The notes beneath the pieces were generated by a model that saw only the letters and a list, made by a program, of their open reading frames with translations, did no database searches and was not told the DNA's origin. Source: Corynebacterium sp. HMSC08A12 (GTDB lineage Bacteria; Actinomycetota; Actinomycetes; Mycobacteriales; Mycobacteriaceae). Taken from it: a stretch of DNA of 64,000 nucleotides. Below, piece by piece: positions 26,242 to 36,732 of the stretch; positions within the stretch are counted from its first letter, which is position 1, and every line of letters starts with the position of its first letter. The DNA lies in contig NZ_KV789172.1 of NCBI RefSeq assembly GCF_001807485.1, forward strand, positions 1 to 64,000, given 5' to 3'. The translations under genes were made by a program, and so were the position numbers.

Positions 26242-27539
26242 GCCGGCGCATCCCCTCCCCCGAGCGCGCCCGTCGCGGCGACCACATCGTCGCAGCCGCG
26301 TTGGCTTGCGGGCTGCTTGCCCTCGGCGGGATCACGTGGCTGGATTCCGACGCCCGCGAGGTGGACCACCGGGTCGCTGATCACCCGATCGAGGCCGAGG
26401 ACAAGACCCTTGCATCCTCCGACTCCGCCAAGGGCGACCGGCAGATTCCAGAGCATCTGCGCGAGCTGTGGGAAGCGAGGACGGACTCCGCCGGCCTGGT
26501 GGTGGATCAGGGTGGGGTCGTTCTAACCTCCGGCAACAAGGCCACGATGGTGCGGGGCGACGACGGCACCGAGGTCTGGCACTATAAGGCACCCCACGAC
26601 CTGTGCGCCATGGCGGCGAACTGGGGCAAGGCGAATCTCTTCTTGCAGGGCCCCAAGGGATGCGGACAGGTAGTGGCGCTGGATAGCGGGACCGGCGAAT
26701 ACCGCCACACCCGCGACATGCTGGCCGCCGACCACGTGGAGTTGTTCCAGAGCCGGGACAACATCGGGATGCTCTCCCCCACGCGCACGGAACTGCTGCG
26801 CTCGGACGCAGTGCGGCGCGTGGAGGTCGGCGACAAGCTGACGGCAGGCAAGCCGAACAAGCAGGCATACACCGAGTGCACCTTTACCTCCGCACTGACG
26901 CGCAGGGATCTGCTAGTTACGGCGCAGACCTGCCCCAATAGCGAGAAGAAGCTGATCCGGCTGCTTAAGACGAACCCGGAAGACTCGGATGCCCCGGAGA
27001 AATACCACGAGTACGAGGTCCCAGCGGACAGCGAGCTGGTGGGCGTGGGGCTAGACCGGGCGGTGATCTACGCTCCCGGCAACGGCACCCGTGCGAAGGA
27101 CGAGAACGATAACGAAGGGTCGCGCTTCCAGGTGCTGGATAAGGAAGGCGACTTCCAGCAGTTCCCCGCCGACCCCGCCCCGCTACTGGATCCGCAGCAG
27201 CGGGATGGCACGCTGTTCCGCGCCCAGACCGCGGATTCGGCGCACCTGATGAGCTGGTTTGATGGCACCCGAGTGGTTACCTTCACCCCGTCAACCATGG
27301 AGCCTGCGTTCCAAGTTAATGGCGCAATCGGCCCTGCCGCTCCTATGGGCGGGCGGCTGCTGGTTCCCACCGCTAAGGGGATTGCAGTGGTGGACTGGGA
27401 TAACGGCAAGGTCCTGCGCACGATCCCAGTGGATCGCAAGGGCTACACCGGGCAGGTGACGCTCAAGCTGGCGGGTGAGGTGCTGGTGGAAAAGCGCGGT
27501 GAGTCCGTCGTGGCGCTGGGGGATGCTGACGCTGGGTAA
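26238..27539 (+). CDS. membrane-anchored protein of unknown function, beta-propeller-like
   Basis: 433 residues. A basic head (MSRRIPSPERARRGDH) precedes one membrane helix at about 15-35 (IVAAALACGLLALGGITWL); the rest is probably extracytoplasmic. Repeated strand-rich segments such as VVLTSGNKATMVRGDDGTEVWHY and VVALDSGTGEYRHTRD look like PQQ/quinoprotein-type beta-propeller blades. Four cysteines lie in the exported part (DLCAM, KGCGQ, TECTF, QTCPNS) and could pair. Overlaps the helicase by 4 bp, so the two are co-translated. A homologue follows the RhlE-like helicase in mycobacteria. Function is unknown. Confidence 0.7.
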   Translation: MSRRIPSPERARRGDHIVAAALACGLLALGGITWLDSDAREVDHRVADHPIEAEDKTLASSDSAKGDRQIPEHLRELWEARTDSAGLVVDQGGVVLTSGNKATMVRGDDGTEVWHYKAPHDLCAMAANWGKANLFLQGPKGCGQVVALDSGTGEYRHTRDMLAADHVELFQSRDNIGMLSPTRTELLRSDAVRRVEVGDKLTAGKPNKQAYTECTFTSALTRRDLLVTAQTCPNSEKKLIRLLKTNPEDSDAPEKYHEYEVPADSELVGVGLDRAVIYAPGNGTRAKDENDNEGSRFQVLDKEGDFQQFPADPAPLLDPQQRDGTLFRAQTADSAHLMSWFDGTRVVTFTPSTMEPAFQVNGAIGPAAPMGGRLLVPTAKGIAVVDWDNGKVLRTIPVDRKGYTGQVTLKLAGEVLVEKRGESVVALGDADAG

Positions 27540-27584
27540 AACTGCCCATTAACCGCTTTCCCCTGGCATACCAAATCATTTTCT

Positions 27585-27600
27585 TGTGATGTTCGTCACA
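27585..27600. promoter_or_regulatory. CRP/GlxR-type cAMP receptor binding site
   Basis: TGTGATGTTCGTCACA has perfect CRP half-sites TGTGA and TCACA with 6-nt spacing; the GlxR consensus of corynebacteria is TGTGAnnTAnnTCACA. The site lies 318 bp before the whiB1/whcE start. In Mycobacterium tuberculosis the CRP homologue is established to act at the whiB1 promoter, so the association is probably conserved. Confidence 0.75.
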
Positions 27601-27782
27601 ATTTGAGAAAAAGCTCTAGCCAAACTGGCAATAACGTGCCAAAATCATCCAAGTAACCGATAAGAGACCAAAAGGTTAACAACAAACCAACAAGGTCTTA
27701 ATCGCAAGGCGAGAAGCCGCCGCGACCCCCTCTACACACAGGTCTGCACGCCACTTCGCCACCACCACTTTTGCCTGAATTT

Positions 27783-27801
27783 ACCTAGAGATTCTCTAGG
27801 T
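27783..27801. promoter_or_regulatory. 19-bp palindrome in the whiB1 upstream region
   Basis: Arms ACCTAGAGA and TCTCTAGGT are perfect complements around a single T. It is 117 bp upstream of the whiB1/whcE start, probably inside or just before its leader. The near-zero spacer favours a protein operator over a hairpin. No known motif was recognised. Confidence 0.55.
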
Positions 27802-27917
27802 CAATTCGTCGAGCCCAACTTCGATCACCGGCCAAAGTGCCCACACCGACTGCAAAGAACCGAAACGACGCACCTTCGGACATCCTTTGTCTGAAAAAAT
27901 AGAAGGGAAACACAATA

Positions 27918-28184
27918 ATGGATTGGCGCCACAAAGCCGTTTGCCGTGAAGAAGACCCAGAGCTGTTCTTCCCCGTTGGAAACTCCGGCCCCGCCCTGGC
28001 TCAGATCGCCAAGGCCAAGCTGGTCTGCAACCGCTGCCCCGTCGCTTCCCAGTGCCTGAACTGGGCCATCGAGTCCGGTCAGGATGCCGGCGTGTGGGGC
28101 GGCATGGCCGAGGACGAGCGTCGCGCACTGAAGCGTCGCACCAACCGTGGCCGCACTCGTACCCGCAAGCGCATCACCGTTTAA
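27918..28184 (+). CDS. whiB1: WhiB-family Fe-S transcription factor (WhiB1 / WhcE)
   Basis: 88 residues. Four cluster cysteines are C9, C37, C40 and C46 (C-x27-C-x2-C-x5-C). The beta-turn motif GVWGG is at 58-62. A strongly basic DNA-binding tail, KRRTNRGRTRTRKRITV, closes the protein. WhiB1 is an essential NO-sensitive 4Fe-4S regulator in mycobacteria; the corynebacterial gene beside rshA/sigH is called whcE and is linked to oxidative and heat stress. ATG at 27918 preceded by GAAGGG. It is followed by bL37 and, on the other strand, by rshA-sigH. Probably under cAMP-receptor control through the site at 27585. Confidence 0.92.
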   Translation: MDWRHKAVCREEDPELFFPVGNSGPALAQIAKAKLVCNRCPVASQCLNWAIESGQDAGVWGGMAEDERRALKRRTNRGRTRTRKRITV

Positions 28185-28208
28185 ACCCCAGCATTTTATT
28201 CAGCTATT

Positions 28209-28236
28209 TTGTCCAGCTACGCGCCCCCGCTAAGCT
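28209..28236 (+). promoter_or_regulatory. possible promoter for bL37
   Basis: TTGTCC (28209-28214) and TAAGCT (28231-28236) are separated by 16 bp and lie 44 bp before the bL37 start. The matches to vegetative -35/-10 boxes are moderate. The gene could instead be read through from whiB1. Confidence 0.3.
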
Positions 28237-28279
28237 GAACAGGTTGAAACTGTCCCCTTAAACACCAAGGAGCTGCACA

Positions 28280-28354
28280 ATGAGCAAGCGTGGCCGCAAG
28301 CGCAAGGATCGTCGCAAGAAGAAGGCTAACCACGGCAAGCGCCCGAACTCTTAA
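28280..28354 (+). CDS. 50S ribosomal protein bL37 (24 residues)
   Basis: ATG at 28280 with AAGGAG 7 nt upstream opens a 24-codon frame ending TAA: MSKRGRKRKDRRKKKA followed by NHGKRPNS. This matches the tiny, very basic ribosomal protein bL37 found in mycobacterial 50S subunits (KRGRK...ANHGKRPN). Half the residues are Lys or Arg. It binds the large ribosomal subunit. A strong terminator follows 12 nt after the stop. It lies between whiB1 and the convergent rshA gene. Confidence 0.85.
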   Translation: MSKRGRKRKDRRKKKANHGKRPNS

Positions 28355-28365
28355 GCCGTAACTCA

Positions 28366-28412
28366 AAAAGGCCGGCAGGAGCACCGCAGAAAACGGTGCC
28401 CGCCGGCCTTTT
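28366..28412. terminator. bidirectional terminator between bL37 and rshA
   Basis: An 11-bp outer stem AAAAGGCCGGC (28366-28376) pairs with GCCGGCCTTTT (28402-28412). An inner stem GCACCG/CGGTGC (28381-28386/28394-28399) extends it. The A-run on one side and T-run on the other let it serve both the plus-strand bL37 and the minus-strand sigH-rshA transcript, which stops at 28424. Confidence 0.88.
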
Positions 28413-28423
28413 GCTTTGGCTCG

Positions 28424-28687
28424 CTACTCCTCCACCCGGTAGCTAATCACCCGCAACTGCGTGCAGATCCGCGCCCGCAGCTCCACCGGGGCGGGCTGGC
28501 TACAACAGCTCCGCAGCAGGTCGCGCACCTGCTGCTCGAGTCCCAGCTGCCGCAGGCACTCCGGGCAAGCGTCGGCGTGAGCGCGCAAACGTTCGCGGCT
28601 CTCCCAGTCGGCGTCACCATCAGCCACCTCGTACAGGGCATCCAGCAGGTCGTCGCAGTCCGTCTTTCGCGAATTGTCTTTGCACAT
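28424..28687 (-). CDS. rshA: mycothiol-system anti-sigma factor RshA (ZAS family)
   Basis: 87 residues. The zinc-associated anti-sigma motif H37-x3-C41-x2-C44 (HADACPEC) is intact. Further cysteines at 2, 11, 61 and 62 may take part in disulfide switching. RshA binds and silences SigH, and releases it on thiol oxidation or heat. ATG at 28687, 7 nt after the sigH stop, so the pair is co-expressed. The C-terminal half (VELRARICTQLRVISYRVEE) is characteristic of actinobacterial members. Confidence 0.92.
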   Translation of the reverse strand: MCKDNSRKTDCDDLLDALYEVADGDADWESRERLRAHADACPECLRQLGLEQQVRDLLRSCCSQPAPVELRARICTQLRVISYRVEE

Positions 28688-28693
28688 GTGCTC

Positions 28694-29338
28694 TTATCCC
28701 TTCGCTTCCGTCAGCTTGTTCTGAGCCGTCTTGTTCTGCACCGTCTTGTTTCGTGCCGCCTCCGTCACAATCCCGTGCTCCGCCGCCACGTCCTTCAGCT
28801 TGCTGCGCAGCTGCTTGCGCCCGCGGTGCAGCCGCGACATCACGGTGCCGATGGGAGTGTCCATGATCTCGGCAATCTCCTTGTATGCCAGCCCCTCAAC
28901 ATCCGCGTAGTACACGACCATGCGGTAGTCCTCGCCCAGGCTCATCAGGGCATCCTGGATGCGCTTATCCGGGATGTTCTTTAGCGCCTCCACCTCGGCG
29001 GATTCGAGCCCCACGGAGTCATGCTTAGCAGTCTCGGCCAGCTGCCAGTCGGTCATCTCGTCAGCACTGGATTCCGTCGGGCGTCGCTGCGCCTTGCGGT
29101 AGCTGTTGATGTACGTGTTCGTCAGGATTCGGTACATCCACGCCTTTAGGTTCGTACCTTCCTTGAAGGAACCAAACGCCTGGTAGGCCTTCATATACGC
29201 ATCCTGCACCAGATCCTGCGCGTCGGCCGGGTTGCGCGTCATCCGCACCGCCGCACCGTAGAGCTGATCCAGCAGGGGCAGCGCGTCAGCCTCGAATCTT
29301 TGCAGCAGCTCGTCTGCAGTATCATCGCTGCGTTTCAT
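28694..29338 (-). CDS. sigH: ECF sigma factor SigH (SigR type)
   Basis: 214 residues from ATG at 29338. The sigma-2 domain includes [57 protein letters not shown]. The sigma-4 domain includes [39 protein letters not shown]. It is the oxidative and heat-stress sigma factor controlling thioredoxin, mycothiol and chaperone genes. GAGGTGAG precedes the ATG; an in-frame GTG/ATG 15 nt upstream (29353) is less likely. The C-terminal tail carries an unusual imperfect repeat, [16 protein letters not shown]. It is co-transcribed with rshA. Confidence 0.93.
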   Translation of the reverse strand: MKRSDDTADELLQRFEADALPLLDQLYGAAVRMTRNPADAQDLVQDAYMKAYQAFGSFKEGTNLKAWMYRILTNTYINSYRKAQRRPTESSADEMTDWQLAETAKHDSVGLESAEVEALKNIPDKRIQDALMSLGEDYRMVVYYADVEGLAYKEIAEIMDTPIGTVMSRLHRGRKQLRSKLKDVAAEHGIVTEAARNKTVQNKTAQNKLTEAKG

Positions 29339-29371
29339 TCGCTCACCTCTCACCTTTCTTCCAACGCAATT

Positions 29372-30004
29372 CTATCGCCGGTTCATTCCCACCAGTTCCG
29401 GGAAGTTGTTCGCCACGGTGCCGACCTTCCTGTCCGCCTTCCTGCTGTGTACTTCTGTTCCCTTGTTTGGTGACGCCACCAGCTCCGCCCCTGCGCCCTT
29501 CAGCCAAGTTTCTAGCTCGTCGCCCACCAGGATCCTGGGCATGCGGCTGTGCAACCATTCGAGTTCCGGCAGGGCCGCGACGGTAATGATGGTGCCGTAG
29601 AGCTTGCCTTCCACGGCCTTGCACAGCCCGGCGGCGTATAGGGGGTGGCCGTCGGTGGCGGTGGTGAACCAGGGTTGCTTCTTGCCATCCTCCCCGACCG
29701 TCCACTCGTACCAGCCGTCCATCGGGAAGGCGCATGGCAGGGAGCCGGCGAACAGGGGCTTGGAGAATGCGGTCTCTCCCCGCGCGTTAAACACCGTCTT
29801 CGGCGGATAGCCCCAGCGTGCGGGGCCGATCGCGGCCTCGCTTCGAAACTCCCGCACGATGGGCACCTCGGTGGTGGGCGCCACGTTGTAGTTGGCGGGC
29901 CACTCCCCGGCCCCGGCGCGGGGTATGCGCGAGGCTCCCAGCCGTCGTTGCAGGTCACCCGAAAGCTCTTCTAAGGAGCTGAACAAAACGTATCGGCCAC
30001 ACAT
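29372..30004 (-). CDS. SRAP/YedK-type abasic-site DNA-crosslinking protein
   Basis: 210 residues of the SOS response-associated peptidase (HMCES/YedK) family. Cys2, exposed after Met removal in MCGRYVLF, is the residue that forms the thiazolidine crosslink with abasic sites. Other family landmarks are the NARGETAFSKPLF segment, the FPMDGWYEW active-site strand with its glutamate, and HSRMPRILV with the conserved histidine. ATG at 30004. It lies 33 nt before sigH on the same strand and is divergent from aroA. It protects single-stranded DNA at abasic lesions. Confidence 0.9.
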   Translation of the reverse strand: MCGRYVLFSSLEELSGDLQRRLGASRIPRAGAGEWPANYNVAPTTEVPIVREFRSEAAIGPARWGYPPKTVFNARGETAFSKPLFAGSLPCAFPMDGWYEWTVGEDGKKQPWFTTATDGHPLYAAGLCKAVEGKLYGTIITVAALPELEWLHSRMPRILVGDELETWLKGAGAELVASPNKGTEVHSRKADRKVGTVANNFPELVGMNRR

Positions 30005-30058
30005 ACTCGCCCATTATGCCCACCCCACACTTCTTTTCCAGCGAAAAAGTGAGACAAT

Positions 30059-31366
30059 GTGGGTATGTCTGCAGGTATGTCTGAACAACTCTGGCCGGCT
30101 CCGGTCGCCACCGAGCCCGTACAGGCCACCGTGGCTATCCCCGGCTCGAAATCCATCACAAACCGTGCGCTGATCCTCGCCGCGCTGGCGGATGCGCCCT
30201 CCACCATCACCGGCGGGCTGGTGAGCCGCGATACGGAGCTGATGATGTCGGCTCTGCGTTCCATGGGAACCCAGATCCTGTTGAAGAACGACCAGATGTA
30301 CGTCACCCCGGCGGAGAAGCTGCACGGCGGCCAGGTGGATTGCGGCCTGGCCGGCACCGTGATGCGCTTCGTCCCGCCGATCGCTGCCCTGGCCACCGGC
30401 ACGGTTGCCTTCGACGGTGACGTGGAGGCCCGCCGCCGCCCGATGTCCACCACGTTGGACTCCCTGCGTGCCCTCGGCGCCACCGTGAAGACAAGCACCG
30501 AGTGCAACCCGGAGGGGCTGCCCTTCTTCGTGGAGGGTTCCGGGGAGATCCAGGGCGGGGAGATCACCATCGATGCCTCCGAGTCCTCCCAGTTCGTCAG
30601 CGGCCTGCTCCTGGCCGGTGCCCGCTTCACCGAGGGCGTCACCGTTATCCACGAGGGCAACTCCCTGCCCAGCCAGCCCCACGTCGAGATGACGGTGCAG
30701 ATGCTGCGCGAGGCCGGGGTGGACGTGGAAACCTCCTTCAACCGGTGGACCGTCCCCCCCGGCCCGATCAGCGGCCGCCAGTGGCACGTGGAGCCGGACC
30801 TGTCGAATGCCACCCCGTTCATGGCTGCGGGCGTGCTCACCGGCGGCACCGTGCGCATCCAGAACTGGCCCGCCACCACCAACCAGCCGGGCGACCAGTT
30901 CCGCCAGATCCTGCTGGACATGGGTGCGGAGGCGGAGCTGGACGTCCACCACGGCGATCTAGTTGTCTCCGGCACCGGCCGCGTCAACGGGATCACCTGG
31001 GACATGCACGATATTGGGGAGCTCACCCCCACCGTCGCCGCCCTGGCGGCCCTGGGAGATAGCCCCAGCCACCTCTACGGAATCGCGCACCTGCGCGGGC
31101 ACGAGACCGACCGTCTGCAGGCGCTGGCGGATAACATCAACGCCCTCGGCGGCAACGTCGAGCAGACCGCCGACGGGCTGATCATCCACCCGGCTGCCCT
31201 GGAGGGCGGCCGCTGGGAGTCCTACGCCGATCACCGCATGGCCACCGCCGGAGCGATCCTGGGCCTGCGCGTCGAAGGCATCGAGGTCTCCGACGTTGAC
31301 ACCACCGCCAAGACCCTCCCCGGCTTCCGCCGCCGCTGGGCGCAGCTGCTGGGCCAGGAACGCTAG
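30059..31366 (+). CDS. aroA: 3-phosphoshikimate 1-carboxyvinyltransferase (EPSP synthase)
   Basis: 435 residues. The N-terminal [23 protein letters not shown] contains the conserved substrate-binding Lys-Ser. [17 protein letters not shown] matches the family LxNAGT-x-R region, here with LAGT instead of [20 protein letters not shown] and the [13 protein letters not shown] segment follow, and [15 protein letters not shown] is near the end. It makes EPSP from shikimate-3-phosphate and PEP in aromatic amino acid synthesis. Starts at GTG 30059, ATG 30065 or ATG 30077 are all possible; none has a strong SD. The next gene starts immediately after the stop. Confidence 0.93.
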   Translation: MGMSAGMSEQLWPAPVATEPVQATVAIPGSKSITNRALILAALADAPSTITGGLVSRDTELMMSALRSMGTQILLKNDQMYVTPAEKLHGGQVDCGLAGTVMRFVPPIAALATGTVAFDGDVEARRRPMSTTLDSLRALGATVKTSTECNPEGLPFFVEGSGEIQGGEITIDASESSQFVSGLLLAGARFTEGVTVIHEGNSLPSQPHVEMTVQMLREAGVDVETSFNRWTVPPGPISGRQWHVEPDLSNATPFMAAGVLTGGTVRIQNWPATTNQPGDQFRQILLDMGAEAELDVHHGDLVVSGTGRVNGITWDMHDIGELTPTVAALAALGDSPSHLYGIAHLRGHETDRLQALADNINALGGNVEQTADGLIIHPAALEGGRWESYADHRMATAGAILGLRVEGIEVSDVDTTAKTLPGFRRRWAQLLGQER

Positions 31367-32374
31367 ATGGGGCGGAGGCACAGCAACGCCCACCACTGGG
31401 ACGAGTCCGACGTCCGCGTCCGCCCCGGCAAGGGCTCGCGCCCGCGGACGAAGGATCGGCCGAGCCATAAGAACGCCAAGCGGGGCATGGTCGTCTCCAA
31501 GGACCGCGGCCGCTGGGGCGTGGTGCTGGACGAAGACGGCACCCTCGTCACCTGCATGCGTGCCCGCGAGATGGGGCGCACCAATGTGGTCGTCGGCGAC
31601 CACGTCAGCGTGGTCGGCGATACCTCCGGCAAGAAGGACACCCTGGCACGCATCGTGCGGCTCGAAGACCGCACGTCCATCCTGCGCCGCACCGCGGACG
31701 ATACAGACTCTTTCGAGCGGATCGTCGTGGCCAACGCGGACTACCTGTTGATCGTCAGCGCCGTGGCCGATCCGCCGCCGCGCACCGGCTTCGTGGAGCG
31801 CGCCCTCATCGCCGCCTTCGTCGGCGGCCTCACCCCGCTGGTCTGCCTCACCAAGTCCGACCTAGCCGACCCCAGCGCGTTCGCTGCCGAGTTCCGTGAC
31901 CTCGACGTGGAGGTTCTCACCACCGGCGTCAGCGACTCCCTGGACGAACTCACCGAGCACATCACGGGCAAGGTCAGCGCACTCGTCGGCCACTCCGGGG
32001 TGGGCAAATCCACCCTGTTTAACCGCCTCATCCCCGACGCGGAACGCGCCACCGGAGAGGTCAGCGGGGTGGGCAAGGGCCGCCACACCTCCACCCAGTC
32101 CGTCGCGCTCCAATTGCCCGCGGGCGGCTGGATCATCGACACCCCTGGCATCCGTAGCCTGGGGCTCGCACACGTCGACCCAGATACCGTCGTACAAGTT
32201 TTCGAGGACCTCCGCGAGGTCACCGAAGACTGCCCGCGCGGCTGCACCCACATGGGTCCGCCCGCCGACCCGGAGTGCGCCCTGGATACCCTCACCGGCG
32301 CGTCCGCCCGGCGCGTCACAGCGATCCGCCGCCTGCTGGAGGCCCTGCGCAGCAACAACGAGTGGGAAATGTAG
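31367..32374 (+). CDS. rsgA: ribosome small subunit-dependent GTPase RsgA
   Basis: 335 residues. Circularly permuted GTPase motifs run in the order G4 (CLTKSD, about 165), G1 (GHSGVGKSTLFN, about 208) and G3 (IDTPGIRS, about 260), as in RsgA/YjeQ. An N-terminal OB-like domain contains KRGMVVSKDRGRWGVVLDEDG. The C-terminal zinc motif is CPRGCTHMGPPADPEC. It assists 30S subunit maturation. ATG at 31367 directly abuts the aroA stop (TAGATGG), so translation is coupled. Confidence 0.92.
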   Translation: MGRRHSNAHHWDESDVRVRPGKGSRPRTKDRPSHKNAKRGMVVSKDRGRWGVVLDEDGTLVTCMRAREMGRTNVVVGDHVSVVGDTSGKKDTLARIVRLEDRTSILRRTADDTDSFERIVVANADYLLIVSAVADPPPRTGFVERALIAAFVGGLTPLVCLTKSDLADPSAFAAEFRDLDVEVLTTGVSDSLDELTEHITGKVSALVGHSGVGKSTLFNRLIPDAERATGEVSGVGKGRHTSTQSVALQLPAGGWIIDTPGIRSLGLAHVDPDTVVQVFEDLREVTEDCPRGCTHMGPPADPECALDTLTGASARRVTAIRRLLEALRSNNEWEM

Positions 32375-32382
32375 CTAACCCG

Positions 32383-32889
32383 CTACATCAAATCCACCAG
32401 GAACGGCAGCTCCTTCGCGTCGTACCAGCTCATCAGGTTGTCTTCGCAGTCCCCCAGCGCGAACTCCGCGTCCTCATCCCCCAGGTCAGCTGCGTCGATG
32501 CACTCGATCGCTTTCGCCGTGGCGGCCTCCGCGTCGGCGTCATCAACATGGATCGCCAACAACTGCTGCACCTTCACAACGGCCGGGTCCAGCCGCACCA
32601 CGGACTCACCGTCGGCCGGCGCCAAAGTAACCGCCGAGTCGTCGATCTCCGCGCTGATCACCACGCGCCGGTGCGGGAAGCGCTCCTCCCCACCCGCGCT
32701 CAGCAGGCGCAGCGAGGCCCGCGCGGCGTCCAGGAAGGCCGTGTACGCCAGCTCCTCCTCGTCGCCGCCGGTGTAGAACTCCCGCACCGCCGGCGTTAGC
32801 GCAAATCCCACCGCGGAGCGCACCGGGTGCTCCCCCTGCTCCGCGAGTGTGCCCAGCATGTCAAAAGTCGCGGGAATGTACACCAGCAT
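32383..32889 (-). CDS. DUF6912-like protein
   Basis: 168 residues. It begins MLVYIPATFDMLGTLAEQGE and contains AYTAFLDAARASLRLLSAGGEERFPHRRVVISAEIDD and DEDAEFALGDCEDNLMSWYDAKELPFLVDLM. The pattern matches a small actinobacterial family found beside rsgA in mycobacteria and corynebacteria; function is unknown. No membrane segment or signal was seen. It converges with rsgA (8-nt gap) and lies 3 nt after the HAD protein stop, so it is probably co-transcribed with it. Confidence 0.65.
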   Translation of the reverse strand: MLVYIPATFDMLGTLAEQGEHPVRSAVGFALTPAVREFYTGGDEEELAYTAFLDAARASLRLLSAGGEERFPHRRVVISAEIDDSAVTLAPADGESVVRLDPAVVKVQQLLAIHVDDADAEAATAKAIECIDAADLGDEDAEFALGDCEDNLMSWYDAKELPFLVDLM

Positions 32890-32892
32890 GGT

Positions 32893-33303
32893 TTAGAACT
32901 CCCCCTCCAGCTCGAACACGCCGGTAATCTCCACCACCGCGCGGTCGAACTGCTGGTAGTAAATGCCAATCAGGCCGGCATCCACGGCGCCGCGGATGTT
33001 CAGAATGTTGTCGTCCACCAGCACCAGATCCTTCTGCGGCAGGTCCAGGCGGTCGGCGGTAATGCGGAAGATCTCCTCCGAGGGCTTCTCCGCGCCCACC
33101 TCGCCGGACAGCACCACGGCATCCACATAGCCGCCCTCCAACCACGTACGGATGGGGGCCGCGCCCGCCCCGCCCGGATCGTTAGAAAGAATCGCCGTGG
33201 CAATGCCCTCCGCTCGCGCCGCCGACAGCAGCTTGCGCCACCGCCTACGGTCTTCCTCGGCGCCGTCCAACACTCCGCAATAATCAACTACTAGTCCACG
33301 CAT
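32893..33303 (-). CDS. small HAD-family hydrolase-like protein
   Basis: 136 residues. HAD motif I is LVVDYCGVLDG (D7 as nucleophile), motif II is AILSND, a conserved Lys lies in GAEKPSEEIF, and motif IV is LVDDNILNIRGA. The cap domain is missing and the length is well below the usual ~210-230, so it is a minimal HAD core. Activity and substrate are unknown. It lies head-to-tail with the DUF6912-like gene, with only 3 nt between them. The motif II threonine/serine is S, consistent with an active phosphatase. Confidence 0.75.
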   Translation of the reverse strand: MRGLVVDYCGVLDGAEEDRRRWRKLLSAARAEGIATAILSNDPGGAGAAPIRTWLEGGYVDAVVLSGEVGAEKPSEEIFRITADRLDLPQKDLVLVDDNILNIRGAVDAGLIGIYYQQFDRAVVEITGVFELEGEF

Positions 33304-33439
33304 GCTCTACATTCTGCCATCTTTTCGCCCTCCGGCGCCCCGCAGGGCGCGCACTTCGCTATAGTTATGCCCGTATGGCGCCTTCGGGGGAACGCACCGT
33401 ACGGCATCAATGGCATGAACAACAGGGGGATTTTCTTTC

Positions 33440-33940
33440 GTGACCACTTCAACTTCCACGCGCCCACTTCCGGACTTCGTGTTCCTGCGCCCACCCACCC
33501 CGGCCGTCGCGGTGCAGGTCACTGAGGAGGAGGTCACCGATTCTTTTCGGGACGCCAACACCCCACCGCCCCAACGCATCGCGCAGATCGTAAAGATGTG
33601 GCTGGAGGCTTTGGAGGGGCGCCGTCCGATCGACCATTTGCGCCGCGCGCCCTTCGGCGAGCGGGTGCTAGAGCAACTTCGCGTCCGCCGACACGTGCGG
33701 CCGGAACCGACGAGCGGGCGGGTGGAGAAGGGGGCGTCAATAATAAGCCTGCACATCCAGCCCAGCGCGGGCGATTGTGTTCGCTTCTGCGCGTCGGTGC
33801 AGATGGGCGAGCGCGTGCGGGCAATTGCGGGCAGCATGTCGCAGCACACGCAGAAGCGCCGCGCGGAGCTGCATCAGCTGCACAGCTCCGCGCGGCGCGG
33901 GGTCAAGGTTTGGGCGATCGATAGCCTCAGCTTGATCTAG
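33440..33940 (+). CDS. Rv3235-like conserved protein
   Basis: 166 residues. It resembles the actinobacterial Rv3235 family next to secA. The features are a central helix RIAQIVKMWLEALEGRRPIDHLRRAPFGERVLEQLRVR and the strand RVRAIAGSMSQHTQKRRAELHQL. The end is VKVWAIDSLSLI. No catalytic motif or membrane segment was seen. GTG at 33440 with AGGGGGA 9 nt upstream. It is convergent with secA, and a perfect 16-bp inverted repeat lies inside its last codons. Confidence 0.65.
   Translation: MTTSTSTRPLPDFVFLRPPTPAVAVQVTEEEVTDSFRDANTPPPQRIAQIVKMWLEALEGRRPIDHLRRAPFGERVLEQLRVRRHVRPEPTSGRVEKGASIISLHIQPSAGDCVRFCASVQMGERVRAIAGSMSQHTQKRRAELHQLHSSARRGVKVWAIDSLSLI
33856..33898. repeat. 16-bp perfect inverted repeat inside the Rv3235-like gene end
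   Basis: GCGCCGCGCGGAGCTG (33856-33871) pairs with CAGCTCCGCGCGGCGC (33883-33898), leaving an 11-nt loop. The stem is almost all G/C. It lies 42 bp before the gene stop and just beyond the convergent secA stop. No T-run follows on either strand, so it is not a standard intrinsic terminator. Confidence 0.7.
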
Positions 33941-33943
33941 CGC

Positions 33944-36547
<2,604 letters not shown>

Positions 36548-36665
36548 GCTGATGCTGTCCTTTGCTCGATTTCTAAAACTGGTTAGCTAATTGGTCGGCT
36601 TCGGATAATCCTACCCCCAGCCCCAAGGCCGGGGGCAACTACACCCGGCAAGTCCAGTCATAAAA

Positions 36666-36702
36666 AGCCCGGCCCCCACGGGCTAGTCGTGAGGGCCGGG
36701 CT
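36666..36702 (-). terminator. intrinsic terminator of hpf
   Basis: A 10-bp stem AGCCCGGCCC (36666-36675) pairs with GGGCCGGGCT (36693-36702). On the minus strand it is followed by TTTTTATGAC. It lies 31 bases downstream of the hpf stop codon. Confidence 0.85.
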
Positions 36703-36732
36703 GCTGGGTTAAAGACGATTTAGAGAAAGATG

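Larger units (their letters stand above)
27540..27917. other. 378-bp regulatory intergenic region upstream of whiB1/whcE
   Basis: It contains no credible ORF. It is AT-rich relative to neighbours in its first 130 bases. It holds a CRP/GlxR-like box (27585-27600), a long stretch that probably forms the leader of whiB1, and a 19-bp palindrome (27783-27801). No confident -35/-10 pair could be assigned. Confidence 0.6.

Noticed and set aside
27661..27710. small RNA or terminator hairpin in the whiB1 upstream region
   Set aside because: The GACC/GGTC arms are short and interrupted; no U-run follows and no known sRNA signature was found.
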